Assembly: GCA_921293015.1 (NCBI GenBank)
Contig: OV121086.1
Coordinates: 43,789,402-43,853,401 of the forward strand
DNA length: 64,000 bases
Direction of reading: 5' to 3'
DNA from: Phorcus lineatus
Taxonomy: Eukaryota > Mollusca > Gastropoda > Trochida > Trochidae
Shown here: one piece after another, positions 1-11,443 of the stretch
Layout: every line of letters starts with the position of its first letter
Position numbering within the stretch: position 1 is the first letter of the stretch
Translations under genes and position numbers: made by a program
Notes under the pieces: model-generated
What the model was told of the DNA's origin: nothing
Databases searched by the model: none
What the model saw: only the letters and a program-made list of their open reading frames with translations

Positions 1-562
1 AAAACTACCAGAACACAGCGAGAAAGATGCAAAGAATTGAACAAATGATATTTCAACAAGAGTTTGGAGAAGACAGTGGCAATGTTTTGCAGATGGTAAC
101 ATTGCTGAAAATGACAGGTATTGACTTCATCCTTATGGACAACAATGCCCGTTTACATTGAACAATGGTGATGGAACAGTACCTTATAATTGAAAGAATT
201 GAGTGGGTGGAGTGCTCATCTCGTTCGCCGGTTCTTAATCTAATAGAAAAAGTATGGAACTTTCTCATTGCTTCTGATTGTTAGACCGGTTGGCTCAACA
301 AAAGGAACTCGGAAGAGCACTCGTGGAGCAATGAACCGTCTCCAATATGAGAAGAATATAATGAAATAAATAAATATAAACATAAATAATATGATAATAG
401 CAGACGGTGCCAAGCTTACAAACACATTCTTTAGCTGCATTTACATGCTTATTTCTCGATGAATTATGACAGCCAACTTTCTCTGTAAGTGTAAGTATAA
501 TATACCTTTCAACAAATTAACTAATCAAAAGAACAAATAACTTGCATATTTCATTTTTTTGG

Positions 563-739
563 GTTGCCATGTTCCTTGTAAACTAAGTTGGTCTTATAAT
601 TTATCATCTGGCGCAAACATATTCATCAATCTTAAACTAAGGTCATCTATGTCTAATTGCCTAACTAATAGGAAGACATAACCAAAGCCGGAGTTAATAG
701 TTGGATATTATCAACTCAAAGTGCGTGAGAAGAGATAAC
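563..739 (+). repeat. Dispersed repeat A, copy 1
   Basis: This stretch matches 10031-10203 in the same orientation. Shared blocks include GCCATGTTCCTT, ATCAATCTTAAACTA, CTATGTCTAA and GAGAAGAGATAAC, with diverged sequence and small gaps between. It is a fragment of an interspersed repeat whose class I cannot assign. Confidence 0.6.
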
Positions 740-1377
740 GAGTTTTTTGCCATTGTGTTATGGTACGAGTGTTATTCACATTGAGGCCACTTTTCCCTAA
801 GCGTTTAACATTTTGACAGAAGTGCAAAATTGACATTTGGAAACCAGAGGACTCTAATATTTCGGGATGAGTTGTTTTGATTTGAATCATCAGAAATGTT
901 AAATGAGGTAGATACAAATAATTGTTCATTTTAACATTAAGATTAAGCTTCATGTTCACAAGATTTATATTTTCCATTGATCATAATATAAATTTTAAAC
1001 GACAATTAATAACAGATAAGCTATCGAAGCATGATTTTTCATTTCACAACACATGTGCTATACTAATGCCGGTTAAATTCGGTTTTACCGACCTGAGAAA
1101 GACAGAAATTTGTGAACACGGCCATTGTAGATTCTAGTTCGGAATGTAGTTTTACAGCATGGAACAGCAGTTCTTCAACATATTCTTTTCCATATTTTGT
1201 ATAACATGAAGAGGGTTTGAAGAAAAGTAACGGGAAGTGTATGTATTGATTTAAATGTTACACAAAGTGGTTGCTCACACCCTCATGGTACACAAACATG
1301 AAGTAGTACATTGGCGGTAAATTTAGAGATTTTGTATTCATATATAATGCTCTGTTTATGATCACTGCACACCCATT

Positions 1378-1565
1378 AAACCTTAAACACACTAACCTGA
1401 AAAATGGATCATGATGTGAAAGGAGCAAACGTGATTAAAGTTATCTACCGACATAGTCTCTAGTGAGTAGCAGCAAGGACTGTGGTGATGTGTGAAGTGC
1501 TTTGCCTACTTCCAAGAGTTGAAGTACATATTGATTGTTGGTCAACCAGGGCATTCATATTAACA
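1378..1565 (+). repeat. Dispersed repeat B, copy 1
   Basis: It is similar to about 15618-15812 in direct orientation. Shared blocks include AACGTGATTAA, TATCTACC/CATCTACC, TAGTCTCT and GCAAGGA.TGTGGTG, then a GATTGT.GGTCA block. Class unknown and no coding potential seen. It may belong to the same family as repeat A, because both pairs share orientation, but the spacings differ. Confidence 0.55.
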
Positions 1566-2529
1566 GCACCTATGTCATGAAAAACACAGAAAACAACTTA
1601 GAACCTTCGTTTCTCGTTGCCTTTTTGTATCGATTGCAACTATTTGTTTTGTTTTCGTGACTAAGCTGTTTTATTCTTTGGTAAAAAAAACAGCATAAGT
1701 TTCTAAAAAGTTTGAATTTGGAACTTATACACAGTGGTAGCGTTCTACTCAAAAGTTCAGCATTTCTAATCTGAATAGTGGCTACGCTAGCAACATAATA
1801 AGAGTAATTTATAATCAGCAGGATATTTACAATCTTACGTTATAAACTCTCTATTCCACATATATACAATAATCGTTAACTGATTAAATCTTATCTCTTA
1901 TAACAATTTCATATTTCTAACGTGCTATATCATATTTGATCTGTCGGTTTCTTTCAGTATGTGATTATTGTTCATCGAATATAATTATCATTATCATGTA
2001 CTGATGATAACTAAGTTGGATGAAAGTAACCTCCCAGGGACCAGATACACATGTTTGCTAAATATGACGTGTTTATCACTTACATCCTCTCCTGAGTCTT
2101 CTTGATAGGCACGAACCAGTCTCATTGACACAAGGGAATCTGTTTTGACGAATGTGTTAGGGCAGTTCCTGGTCCAAATTGCGGTGCAATTATCTCCCTT
2201 TGTTGACAGTAATAAATATACTTTGTACTGAGCAGTTTTTTTCTAGGAAGATGACGACAGTAATTTCTAATCAAGTTCAATATATTATAACTACTTTTAA
2301 GTGATCAAATTGTTGATAAAACTGCGTTATTTAGTTGTAAAATGCGTATCTATAGCTGAATTATTGTTGAAAATCTACAGGGAAATATTATTATATGTAG
2401 ATATTTAATTTTGATATACTCCATATATGGTTAAGCAAGCATAACACAATTTTTGAGCAGTTATCAGGGGTTTTCAGGCCTGGTGAACTAATAAAGTAAG
2501 TGATCCGTGAAACCGTCCTTGTATATTCA

Positions 2530-2920
2530 CATTCTCTCCCAACAGCGGTAGCTCCGTCATAAATTTCTATACAACCTCTGTGTTAATACGAAGGTTTCTC
2601 GGGCTTCCGGCAGTTTCCCCTCACGGGAAAATATTGCAACTTAAACTACCTGGCAATATTTCAGCCAATGAAAACACCGAATGCATGAATAACATATTTG
2701 TTGTCACACAGGCCTATGCAATGATGCAGTCGTGCAAGGTGCATATTTGAATAAAGTTTAGCTTTTGAAAGCTTGCGGAAGTGACTTAGACGTTTTGAAT
2801 AATACATTTTGAAACGGCGTCGCTGATTGCACAACTAACTTTGATTGCATCCAACATTTCGTATTAGGACATACGTTGTATAAGAATTTATGACGGAGCT
2901 ACCTCTGCTGGAAGAGAATG
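2530..2920. mobile_element. Inverted-repeat MITE, about 390 bp
   Basis: The ends form an inverted repeat of roughly 60 bp. The left arm (2530-2591) runs CATTCTCTCCCAACAG, then CGGTAGCTCCGTCATAAATT. The right arm (2860-2920), read on the minus strand, runs CATTCTCTTCCAGCAG, then AGGTAGCTCCGTCATAAATT. The centre is AT-rich and non-coding. ATATTC flanks both ends, but I cannot separate a target-site duplication from an extension of the arms. This is a non-autonomous DNA transposon of unassigned superfamily. Confidence 0.7.
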
Positions 2921-3669
2921 GAATATTCAGTGCAGGGAATAAAACATATATGCCTTGCATATGATCATAGCATGCACGTTTGTACCTGTTCAGCTTTCTT
3001 TTCATAATTTTAAATATTTATTTGTACCTGTTCAGTTTCCTTTTTTATATCAAATATTTGAAATAGGTTTAAAGTTGACTCTTATTTGGCAACAGAGAAA
3101 CTTGCTGCCATATTGAAGAAATGAGCGCGCAGTCTCCATTTAAATTAAGATGCATTGATGAAATTAAATAATCACATCGATTGAATAAACTCATTTATAA
3201 TAACGGATCATACTTGATGAACGTTTATGTCACGAGTTCCTATCAATGAAAACTACCACGTAAGACAGAAAAACAGGGTAAGTTGTTTGAGATTTGTGGA
3301 CCCTTTCTTTACTACACTAACGTCACACAAACACATGATCTACTCTGTGTCTCATTTCAAAGAATGATGACAGTGATTATTTGCCATTTCAGAATAACAT
3401 TGCAAAAGTTTTTCACACCAACGACATAGGGTACTCATTTGTAGTATAAACTGGTTGAAGAATATTTGTAAGACATTAAATATACTCTGTAATTCACGAT
3501 GTGACCATTATCATTTTTGTCCTTGATCATTTGAAATTTATTTGAGTGTAAAATCCCCAGGTAACAACTGACATTGTTTTAATAGGTGACATATGCATGA
3601 AATTTTTCAAGGAAATGCATTTGAATGTTTGGAGATATTTCAGTAATGTCTGATGTTTCAGGGTAAATT
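2921..3669. other. Non-coding spacer between two related MITEs
   Basis: AT-rich sequence with no reading frame or repeat that I can support. Confidence 0.5.
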
Positions 3670-3740
3670 CATTCTCTCTCCACAGAGGTAGCCCCGTCAT
3701 TATATCCTACACATATAATATTATATGTTGGGAGAGAATG
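3670..3740. mobile_element. Deletion derivative of the 2530-2920 MITE
   Basis: The left arm CATTCTCTCTCCACAGAGG, then TAGCCCCGTCATTATAT, matches the end of the MITE at 2530. The right end closes with GGGAGAGAATG, the complement of the same terminus. Nearly all of the interior and most of the right arm are lost, leaving 71 bp. Confidence 0.6.
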
Positions 3741-5341
3741 GGGTGAACTAACTTCTCTGGATCACAAAATGGTAATAAAATGAAAGACAGAGAGTTGACA
3801 ATAACATTGCATGGTTAGATTAAAGTTCGGAAACATAAACACGTGAATCGTATGTCGATAATTACTTTAATGTAGAAACATTCGCCCTTAACATTGAGGG
3901 AAAATGTAACATTGTTATATTGTCTCGTATTACTTAAATCATCCATTTTGGATAAATTTTCTGTGTGTTGGAGAGAATCCGTTTATATGCTACTTAATAA
4001 TGCTAATTAATAATCTCAATTGCTACACTGCCATAGATTTATGGTTTCCTTTAAAACGAGACGATCAAATAAATTTTTATGAAATGTGATATCTACAGTA
4101 ACTCTACTCCATTAGTATCACTTTATAGTGTAGTAAATATTAATGGTATTACTATTTTATATTGAGAATTTGAGAGATTGAGAATCGAGTTAATGTATAT
4201 AGAATTGTGATACTCGGATTATAAAATTGCTGCTTCTGTTTATTCGCTTATGCAATAAATGCATGACTACAACACTTGCTTATTTTGACACGTCTTGGTC
4301 ATATTTGGTAGGTTTCTTTCCGTTGCATGAATCTAATAATCTTATAATGAATCTAAAATTGCTAATGATTTAATAATTTTAAGTGAACTAATTTCAGCGT
4401 GGATTATATGATCTTGTGCATGTAGAACAATGAGACGCCTCTTCTCTTAACGCGTGTTATATGTGACCTCAGCACTGAGAAATAACAGATGTGCTTTTGT
4501 CGTGCATTTTAAGGTCCCATTGAGATAATGTATATAGAATAAAGAAAGATATTTTTATGATGGAAAGCATTTTTTAAAATATATAATTTTCAAGTTCTAT
4601 TTTACTTCACTGAATATATTGACATGAATATGTTTGAATGGTGAGTTCCTCAAAGTCAGATAATATCGTTTTCATAAAGCATTTTACAAAGTGAGTTATG
4701 ATGTTGGGAATGGAATTAGTGGGCTGTTATAATAAAACAGTACAATTGAAGTACCAACAGTCAACTGGAGGTTTTTGGTGGCTCACTTCATTGTAAAAAT
4801 AGCTCTTTCTTATGAAATACATCAATATGATCTCTAGGCTGTATAGGTGTGCCTGATAAGATAAATAAGAACCACGCACCCACGTTTCGATGGAACTTAG
4901 GGTTAAGTTTACCAATGTAGCGCAACTGATATTCCGTAATGGAATATTCGGACCCAGCAGGAAATGATTGGATTCTCTCGAGTTTCGATATAGCATTTCC
5001 GGCATGTTAAAGTGAGAATTCGGTAACATTAATTGTCAGTAGTAACATATGTCTCCAAAGATTAATCATGGATTTCTAATTCACCAGCTGGAGTTGTTAT
5101 TGTTGTTTTAACAGCTTCGTGTTTTGTCAACGTTGAACAAAGAAAGATGGAACATGGAAAAAGTCAGGATTAATCGTTTATAGCGTTTAATTCTTTAGTA
5201 CTTCGAGTTCTGAGTGTGTACGTCCAATAACTTATCATCATGCACTAGTGATTCAGTGTTAGCATACATGTTTTGCTCATCCAGCCCCGAATGTAATTGC
5301 TAGTTTATAATTACAATTACTTGGTTTTAATGTTTTGCAAA
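3741..5341. other. Non-coding AT-rich DNA
   Basis: No recognisable gene. A 100-residue minus-strand frame at 4727-5029 has no domain, no splice or promoter context and unremarkable composition, so I treat it as chance. A short GGAGAGAAT stretch near 3968 may be another remnant of the MITE terminus. Confidence 0.5.
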
Positions 5342-5460
5342 GGCCTCCATGGACAAAGTGGTAAAACACCTGGCCATTCTTGTGAAGGATTTAAAGCGCT
5401 TTAAAATTGCAAAAATGATTTCATGTGTCCTGTCCAAGCGGGATTACAAATCTTAGATTT
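5342..5460 (+). repeat. Possible tRNA-derived SINE relic
   Basis: The stretch resembles a degraded tRNA head. The A-box-like TGGACAAAGTGGT is followed by TAAAACACCTGGCCATTC and TTGTGAAGG, which recalls the D-arm to anticodon-arm layout. A B-box-like stretch near 5435 is poorly conserved. It cannot be a functional tRNA as it stands, and chance resemblance is possible. Confidence 0.25.
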
Positions 5461-5957
5461 CAACATCTTCCGACCCCAATATTGAATAGCAGCTGTAGAG
5501 TCGACGACATTCTTCATTTTGATTGGCTTTTCTTGATGTAGAAATATACAACCATTTGCTCACGAAACGGTTGTTTGATATGAACCTAAATAGGAAATGG
5601 ATTGATCAGGTCGTAATAAATGACATTTGGTCGTGGAGTTCTGAGAGTGGTGTGAAGGTTGACATGGAACCACTGGTCGAGTTCCTTTAGTAAATCCCTG
5701 AGATAATGTCTCTTCGTACGGTGATTACTATATTTACTCGAACCATTATCTCCTCCATAACAATTTTATAAGATCAATAGTTGTAATTGTTGTCTATTCC
5801 AAACTTCCTTCAAATTAATTGATTCAGATTCTATTTAAGTATCGTGAAGCCTACGACAAAAATTAGATTTACCTTTAAAAGGTACACATAGGTAAAACAG
5901 ATAATAAGCATAAATGGGTTTTGCAGGCAACAGAAAATTCCCATCAGAGAATGAAAA

Positions 5958-6422
5958 TTAAAGAGCCACTCCGTGAGTTGTTGGAGTCATATATGCCAAA
6001 GTTAATCAATGGTGTCATTTGATCGCCAAGTATCGACTGCTACCAAAAAGACACATTTTAAAGCTTACTGGTTTCATACAGTGACAATATGAAGGTAGAA
6101 CGTCGCAATTATGATCGAAAACCGGACAGTGGCGCGCGTCAAATAGTCAAACGTAATTTTGGAGACTTATCTAAAACAGCCAGGATAGCAGTTAGGAGTT
6201 GATAATGTTTGTTAGGTTATATAACTAGTATCCATGTATATTGGACGTGATATCTACACCTCTGTGCATTTATAAGGCTTTTTTAGATTTTTATGGAAAA
6301 CCAGTATTTGTCTCTTGGACATAAAAAGTTAAGGTGTTTTGAATTTATATCACCACATATGACATCTAGGTTCGTATCAAAGGTAAATAATATGTTATGA
6401 AAATCACGGAGTGACTCTTTAA
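5958..6422 (-). mobile_element. TTAA-flanked MITE, about 460 bp
   Basis: Inverted ends TTAAAGAGCCACTCCGTGA (left) and, on the minus strand, TTAAAGAGTCACTCCGTGA (right) bound a non-coding interior. TTAA at both borders suits a target-site duplication of the piggyBac or Kolobok type, though TTAA could also be part of the terminus. The interior contains, on the minus strand, GCGCCACTGTCCGGTTTTCG, which recurs on the plus strand near 28070, 29495 and 32440. That identifies a multi-copy family in this window. Confidence 0.65.
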
Positions 6423-9400
6423 GTAAATTACTGATTTTGTTCATTTCTTTCAGAATATTAATAATGTAATGACAAAACTGAATTCTTTGTACAATTATTT
6501 GAAGAAAACCGACTCATTATTTATGAAAGTAAAATGTATTAAAGAACAAATGGATTATATAAACTTGTAAGAGGAAGGGTAATATGATTTGTCGTCATAT
6601 GTCATACTTTATGTCCCTTCACAGATATTTCTTCCGCTTTCTCAAAACCAATAGCATCTTACTATGTCATGCCTTTCAATGCAGGGTCCTTTACAGCTAA
6701 AGGTTATTTTTTAATAAATACAAAGCCTTTAATCAAGTTTACTTCCTAAGAGTAGCATGCGAAAAACCACAAACTTTCAGTGAAGGCTCATTTTTGGACA
6801 TTATAGTGTTAAAGTTGTATGGTTCCTGATCAGGATTTCTAAGGCCAAAATTGACGAGGAGTTTGACCTCTTTATTTGCTGTAGAGATATGTACTACCGC
6901 AGGAAACTCCCTGCTAATAGTGGTCAATACAATGCAAAACCATTATATCAATTTTAATTTCATGACTAAAATTAATTGGTGGACATAGACCGCAATATCG
7001 CGTTAGAAACATTTTACAAAATTGAAAAACATTTTGTTATTGTGGTCAAAAATTATTGATACAAGTTAACATTTCACACTTTTAAAATTAAGCAATAAAA
7101 ACTTGAACAGTGTGAATCCAGTGATAATAAATTGTTAGCTGATTGGGAAAACAGGGATTCAAGAATTCGTGTCTCTATTTTGTGATTGATGACCAACGTT
7201 ATTGGACGTTTCGCAATTACAATCGCTGAAAGTTACTTCAGTATTGATTTACGACTTATTTCTGAACATTGAACTCAAAATTAAACCAGATAAATAAACG
7301 GACTAGACCTTCATTATATATGTGTTTTGACCTTGGTGAACTAGGATGGTGAACACTGTCTTTTTTAACACTTCTACTCCAGAGAAGATTCAAACAGCAT
7401 CAAGTTGCAACTTAATCACCCAAAAATTCATGATAGCAGAAGCTAAGCACACATTAAAATATATCAAGACCCTTAAATAAATCGTATCTTCTTTCTTTAG
7501 CTTCTTTTTACACTACCATAAAATAGGATAAATATTTGTCCTTGATTTGGTTTTTTTGCATGGATGACATGCACCTTGAGATTGTGTATTATGCAATGTT
7601 TCATGTTTTATTCCCCAGGGGGGTGGTAGGTGAATGTGATCATTATTGATCCACTTCTCTTGATTCTCTTTCTATAATTTAATTTGTCTCCAACTCCTCA
7701 AATAACTCCAACTCCAACAAGTGTCCATGTAGTCTAAGGGACCAAATTCCTTAATCTACGTATATGTAAAATCGAATGTGAATTGAAGTAACTAATTAAG
7801 ACAGATCGGATGAACTAAGGAAAGATTATTCTGATCAATAATTTTCTCAGCAACAAATGTCCCTTTTCGATTACAGATCCCAAAGGCAGCAATCTGGAAC
7901 CAGGCCTGTGTGTATCGGAACTAGAAATGTTGGAGAGGGCATGGTTAGACCGTCATTCAACTACAATGAATGTAGCTTATTGACTAGGAAATTGAATCGC
8001 CTTGCTTTTGGATAGACTCAGTGACTCGGGTGCAATAAAGGCCATCTTTGAAGTTAATTGCAACCTTGTTTCTCTTTATTGGTGTTGGGTAAGATAGCAT
8101 CAGCCTTTGATGTCTGTAGTTGATATAGTTTAAGGTATCTCGAGGGAACAAAGCACCGACTATATTGTGGATTCATGATAGATAGATTTTAAAAGCCTAT
8201 TATCCAGAATGTCACTTTATCATGTATCTTTTATCAGTATAAACACCTAATTGTCTCTGATTTCGAATCAAATTTGACTACATTTGATCAGATAACTAGG
8301 ACACAAAGACAAAGGACAAGATGAATAAATAATCGAAAACTATCTTTTCCTTTGAAGCTTCCAAAAAAAAAAACATCTAACAAGCTACATTAACTACAAT
8401 ATGGAAAAGATTTTTAAACAGAATCCCGATGCAGTAAAAAAAACAAAAAATGGTAACAGCTACAGCAAAATGAAGACAAAATAGACATGGTATGTCTACA
8501 TATGTTCTTATCTCTATATAATTCCATTTTTTTAAATGCCCCTCAAAGACGGTATGATGATTACGAAATGCACATATAATGTCTGTCTGTCCACGCCAAT
8601 TATATGTCTATTTCAATACATGAATGGACAATTTAGAAAATGCTTTCCCAAAACTCGTTCATTAAAGTGACCATAGAAAGAAACCAAATCCATCACAGTC
8701 GCATCAACTGCACAAAGAGTCTCAGTGTCCTTTCCCACAGCCAGTTAATGAAATGTTAGCTCCGCATATTTGATCATATAAATATTGCAATGTAATCTTT
8801 AGCACCATTTATGTATCTCTGGGGATCGCAAAATTTTAATTTTAAAAGGGAAATAACAGCCAAAGGCTTGTCTAAATACGGTTGAATTAGAATCTAAAGC
8901 TGCATCGTACTGGTCAGTTGAGTGGCCACACAGATCAGTCAGTATCGAGAGTAACTGAATGCCTATGCATGCCTATAAAATTCTCCGAAGCTGGGTTATA
9001 TTTTCAGATTTGAAATATGAGGTTTGAAAAAACCTTAATTTTAACATTCAAATATATATCAAAGAAGTTTTTAAGGCCTTGGAAAATGTTGTTTTCCTAT
9101 CAAAATTTGCTTTTCCACCCGGAAACGCATAGTTGATTTGCTTCTATTTTATAATTATGACATATTTTATGAAAAGTAACTCAAGTTACATATTCATTTC
9201 TTAACGGTATTATTGTTTTCACCTGGAATGTTTCCCTTACCATTCAACATATATGATGCATGACTTACGTACGACATAGATAAGCTATATCATTAAATCA
9301 TTAATATTGACCATTGTAATTTCCTTCGTAAAAGAAGGTAATTAACAATGTCTGGAGCAAAGAAAAGACGTAGTTTAGACAAGGCTCAATGTTTGTAGGG

Positions 9401-11161
9401 ACAGAACGACAACAAAGGAGGTATTGTGAAGGTAAGACCAGATACCATAAATCCTATGACCCTTGATTGGTTTAACAGTGATCAATAAACTAGATTAATA
9501 AGTAAATCGACATTACATGTCAGGTATTAGCAAAGTTGGAATATAATGTTTATAAAGATAAAATGAGGCAGTAAGTTTTAGTCGCAATGCTGACGAGCTT
9601 AGTTTCCCCAGTTTTAGGAGCCAGCCTGGAGAAGGATGCAGGCACTTTCGGAGTGTGCCAAAAGCACTCTACATGTCATCAGAATGGTACTGTCGGTTTC
9701 TCGGACAGCCCCTTCAAATAAGATTAAAAAAAGGCTAAGCAAGTCTACAGGAAGACTTGAGAGCTTGATTTTTTTTCAAATCTTGTCAACTTGACAAATA
9801 CACTAAAAATTCGTTACATCAATGTGTGATATTCATAGAAAAATAGAAACAGAAATGGAAAACTGGCATAATGTCTTTAAAAGACAATACATGACACGCC
9901 AAATGTGATGCAATTGACAAGTGGTGACATTACAGGTGATAACGAGTAAGTAAACTGGATATTAAAACATTAAAACAAATTAGACAAATGGCAGGGAATC
10001 TTCTAAGCTGACATCATTTCATTTGTTATTGGTGCCATGTTCCTTTTAAACTAAGTCAGGCTTAGCATAGTTTTTCATAGGCCAGCTCAGTTTTGATTCG
10101 AAAAATCATCAATCTTAAACTACGGTCAACTATGTCTAAAAGAACATCACCAGGGTTTAATGGTTGTACATCATCAGCTCTGTGCTGTGTGAGAAGAGAT
10201 AACAGTTAAGAGTTGTCTGCTTAGCCACGTGATGATAATATCCTCACATGTAGACCCTTGACTTTTGACTTTGAATTTACTTTTGGTGGAAAAAAAGAGG
10301 AGAATTTAATATAAAAAGTTTAATCAACATAAATCATGGTTTCGAAAAGTATTAGCAATAATCATATTGAAGAATTGAGTTGGAATTGTAGGGGTGATAC
10401 AAGAAAGGTACGTGTCCTATTCACTCCAATCAGACCGAAGGGCAAACAAATCAAGTGCTCCCCATCGCGAGTGTGATATACCGGAAATCTAACATATGCT
10501 GCGCCGATACTTATGGCAGACGCATTCTTCTTCGAGTTAATCTACTTTTTTGTTGAGCTAGAATGCACGCAGAGTTCTGAAATTGTTGCAAACGTCAGGG
10601 AAAATATTTCTTTGAGTGATGAACCATTAACTTTGTCCGGCGTGCATTACAATTTGCCGTGCAAATATGAGTCTATGACATTAACTCACAATATCACGTG
10701 ATATCATGTTCGCTTAAGTTCGAATCATTTACCAGTATTCCGCCAATAGTAAAGGGTTTTTTTAGATGGCGCAAAATTTCTACTTTTTGTCTTCGTTTTT
10801 ATTTGCTGACACAAAGTGTGTAACACTGTAGTTTAAAATCAACTTTATTTTAATTAATTAGTTATAGAGTTGTCATTTGGAGATATTTCTAAAAAAGTTT
10901 ACTTGATATTTTATTTAAGAAATAATGAACAGAATACTTTGACATCTTGCCGCTTTTCAGTAACTCAACATTTCTGTCAAGTTTACTACATATCTGTCCC
11001 TTGTATCTTCAGCGTAAATGTGATTTCTTTTAAACATGATGCCATAGAACTGTCTTTAAAGCCTTCTTTTAAGAAATGGTGATAAATTTAACATTTACCA
11101 TAGTTAAAGAAACTTTTGGTTTAGTAGTTTTACATGTGCACATTATTGTGACAAAATAAGT
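6423..11161. other. Non-coding AT-rich DNA with one repeat copy
   Basis: No gene recognised. Short frames at 6739-6927, 10513-10701 and 10870-11082 lack any domain or signal. The stretch includes the second copy of repeat A at 10031-10203. Short homopolymer and AT tracts occur throughout. Confidence 0.5.
10031..10203 (+). repeat. Dispersed repeat A, copy 2
   Basis: Direct-orientation match to 563-739; see that entry for the shared blocks. The middle is diverged and carries indels, consistent with an old interspersed repeat. Confidence 0.6.
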
Positions 11162-11174
11162 CTCAAGAATGAGG
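11162..11174 (+). repeat. Target-site duplication of the SINE, left copy
   Basis: CTCAAGAATGAGG here is repeated exactly at 11431-11443, immediately outside the SINE. Confidence 0.8.
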
Positions 11175-11430
11175 TGAGTGAGGTGAGTTGGTGTTTAACG
11201 CCGCTTTCAAGATTATTTCACTTATATCGCGGCTGCTAGTATTATTGCAGGGAGAAAGCCCGCAACACCATTGCGGCAATGCATCACGGTGAAGTCTGCG
11301 AGCATCGGCTGGAACTAGCGAACCATTAAACGCTGAAATTTAGTGTAGCAACGCACCCAAACCTGACTGCGTGTAGAACAGTTCTCTACTGCAGACAAAG
11401 TTGCCGAGCCCCTGGCGGGATTCGAACCAC
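11175..11430 (-). mobile_element. 5'-truncated tRNA-related SINE
   Basis: Read on the minus strand, the element begins at a B-box-like GGTTCGAATCCCGCC (tRNA T-arm type). It continues through a body containing GCGGCGTTAAACACC and ends in a short CTCACCTCACTCAC tail. The A-box half is missing, so the copy is truncated at its 5' end. Perfect 13-bp direct repeats flank it at 11162-11174 and 11431-11443. Widespread gastropod SINE-like repeats end in GGCGTTAAACCAAACTCACTC, which this resembles (from memory, not searched). LINE-mediated retrotransposition is inferred from the target-site duplication. Confidence 0.75.
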
Positions 11431-11443
11431 CTCAAGAATGAGG
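11431..11443 (+). repeat. Target-site duplication of the SINE, right copy
   Basis: CTCAAGAATGAGG, identical to 11162-11174. Confidence 0.8.

Larger units (their letters stand above)
1..2529. other. AT-rich non-coding DNA, no gene recognised
   Basis: Only short reading frames without recognisable domains occur here. The stretch holds one member of each of two dispersed repeat pairs, at 563-739 and about 1378-1565, listed separately. Otherwise I see no structure. Confidence 0.6.

Noticed and set aside
4727..5029. 100-residue minus-strand frame
   Set aside because: No domain, signal or conserved pattern; expected by chance in a window this long.
11415..11430. Functional tRNA on the minus strand
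   Set aside because: Only the T-arm-like B box is present; no acceptor stem or anticodon arm can be formed. It belongs to a SINE.
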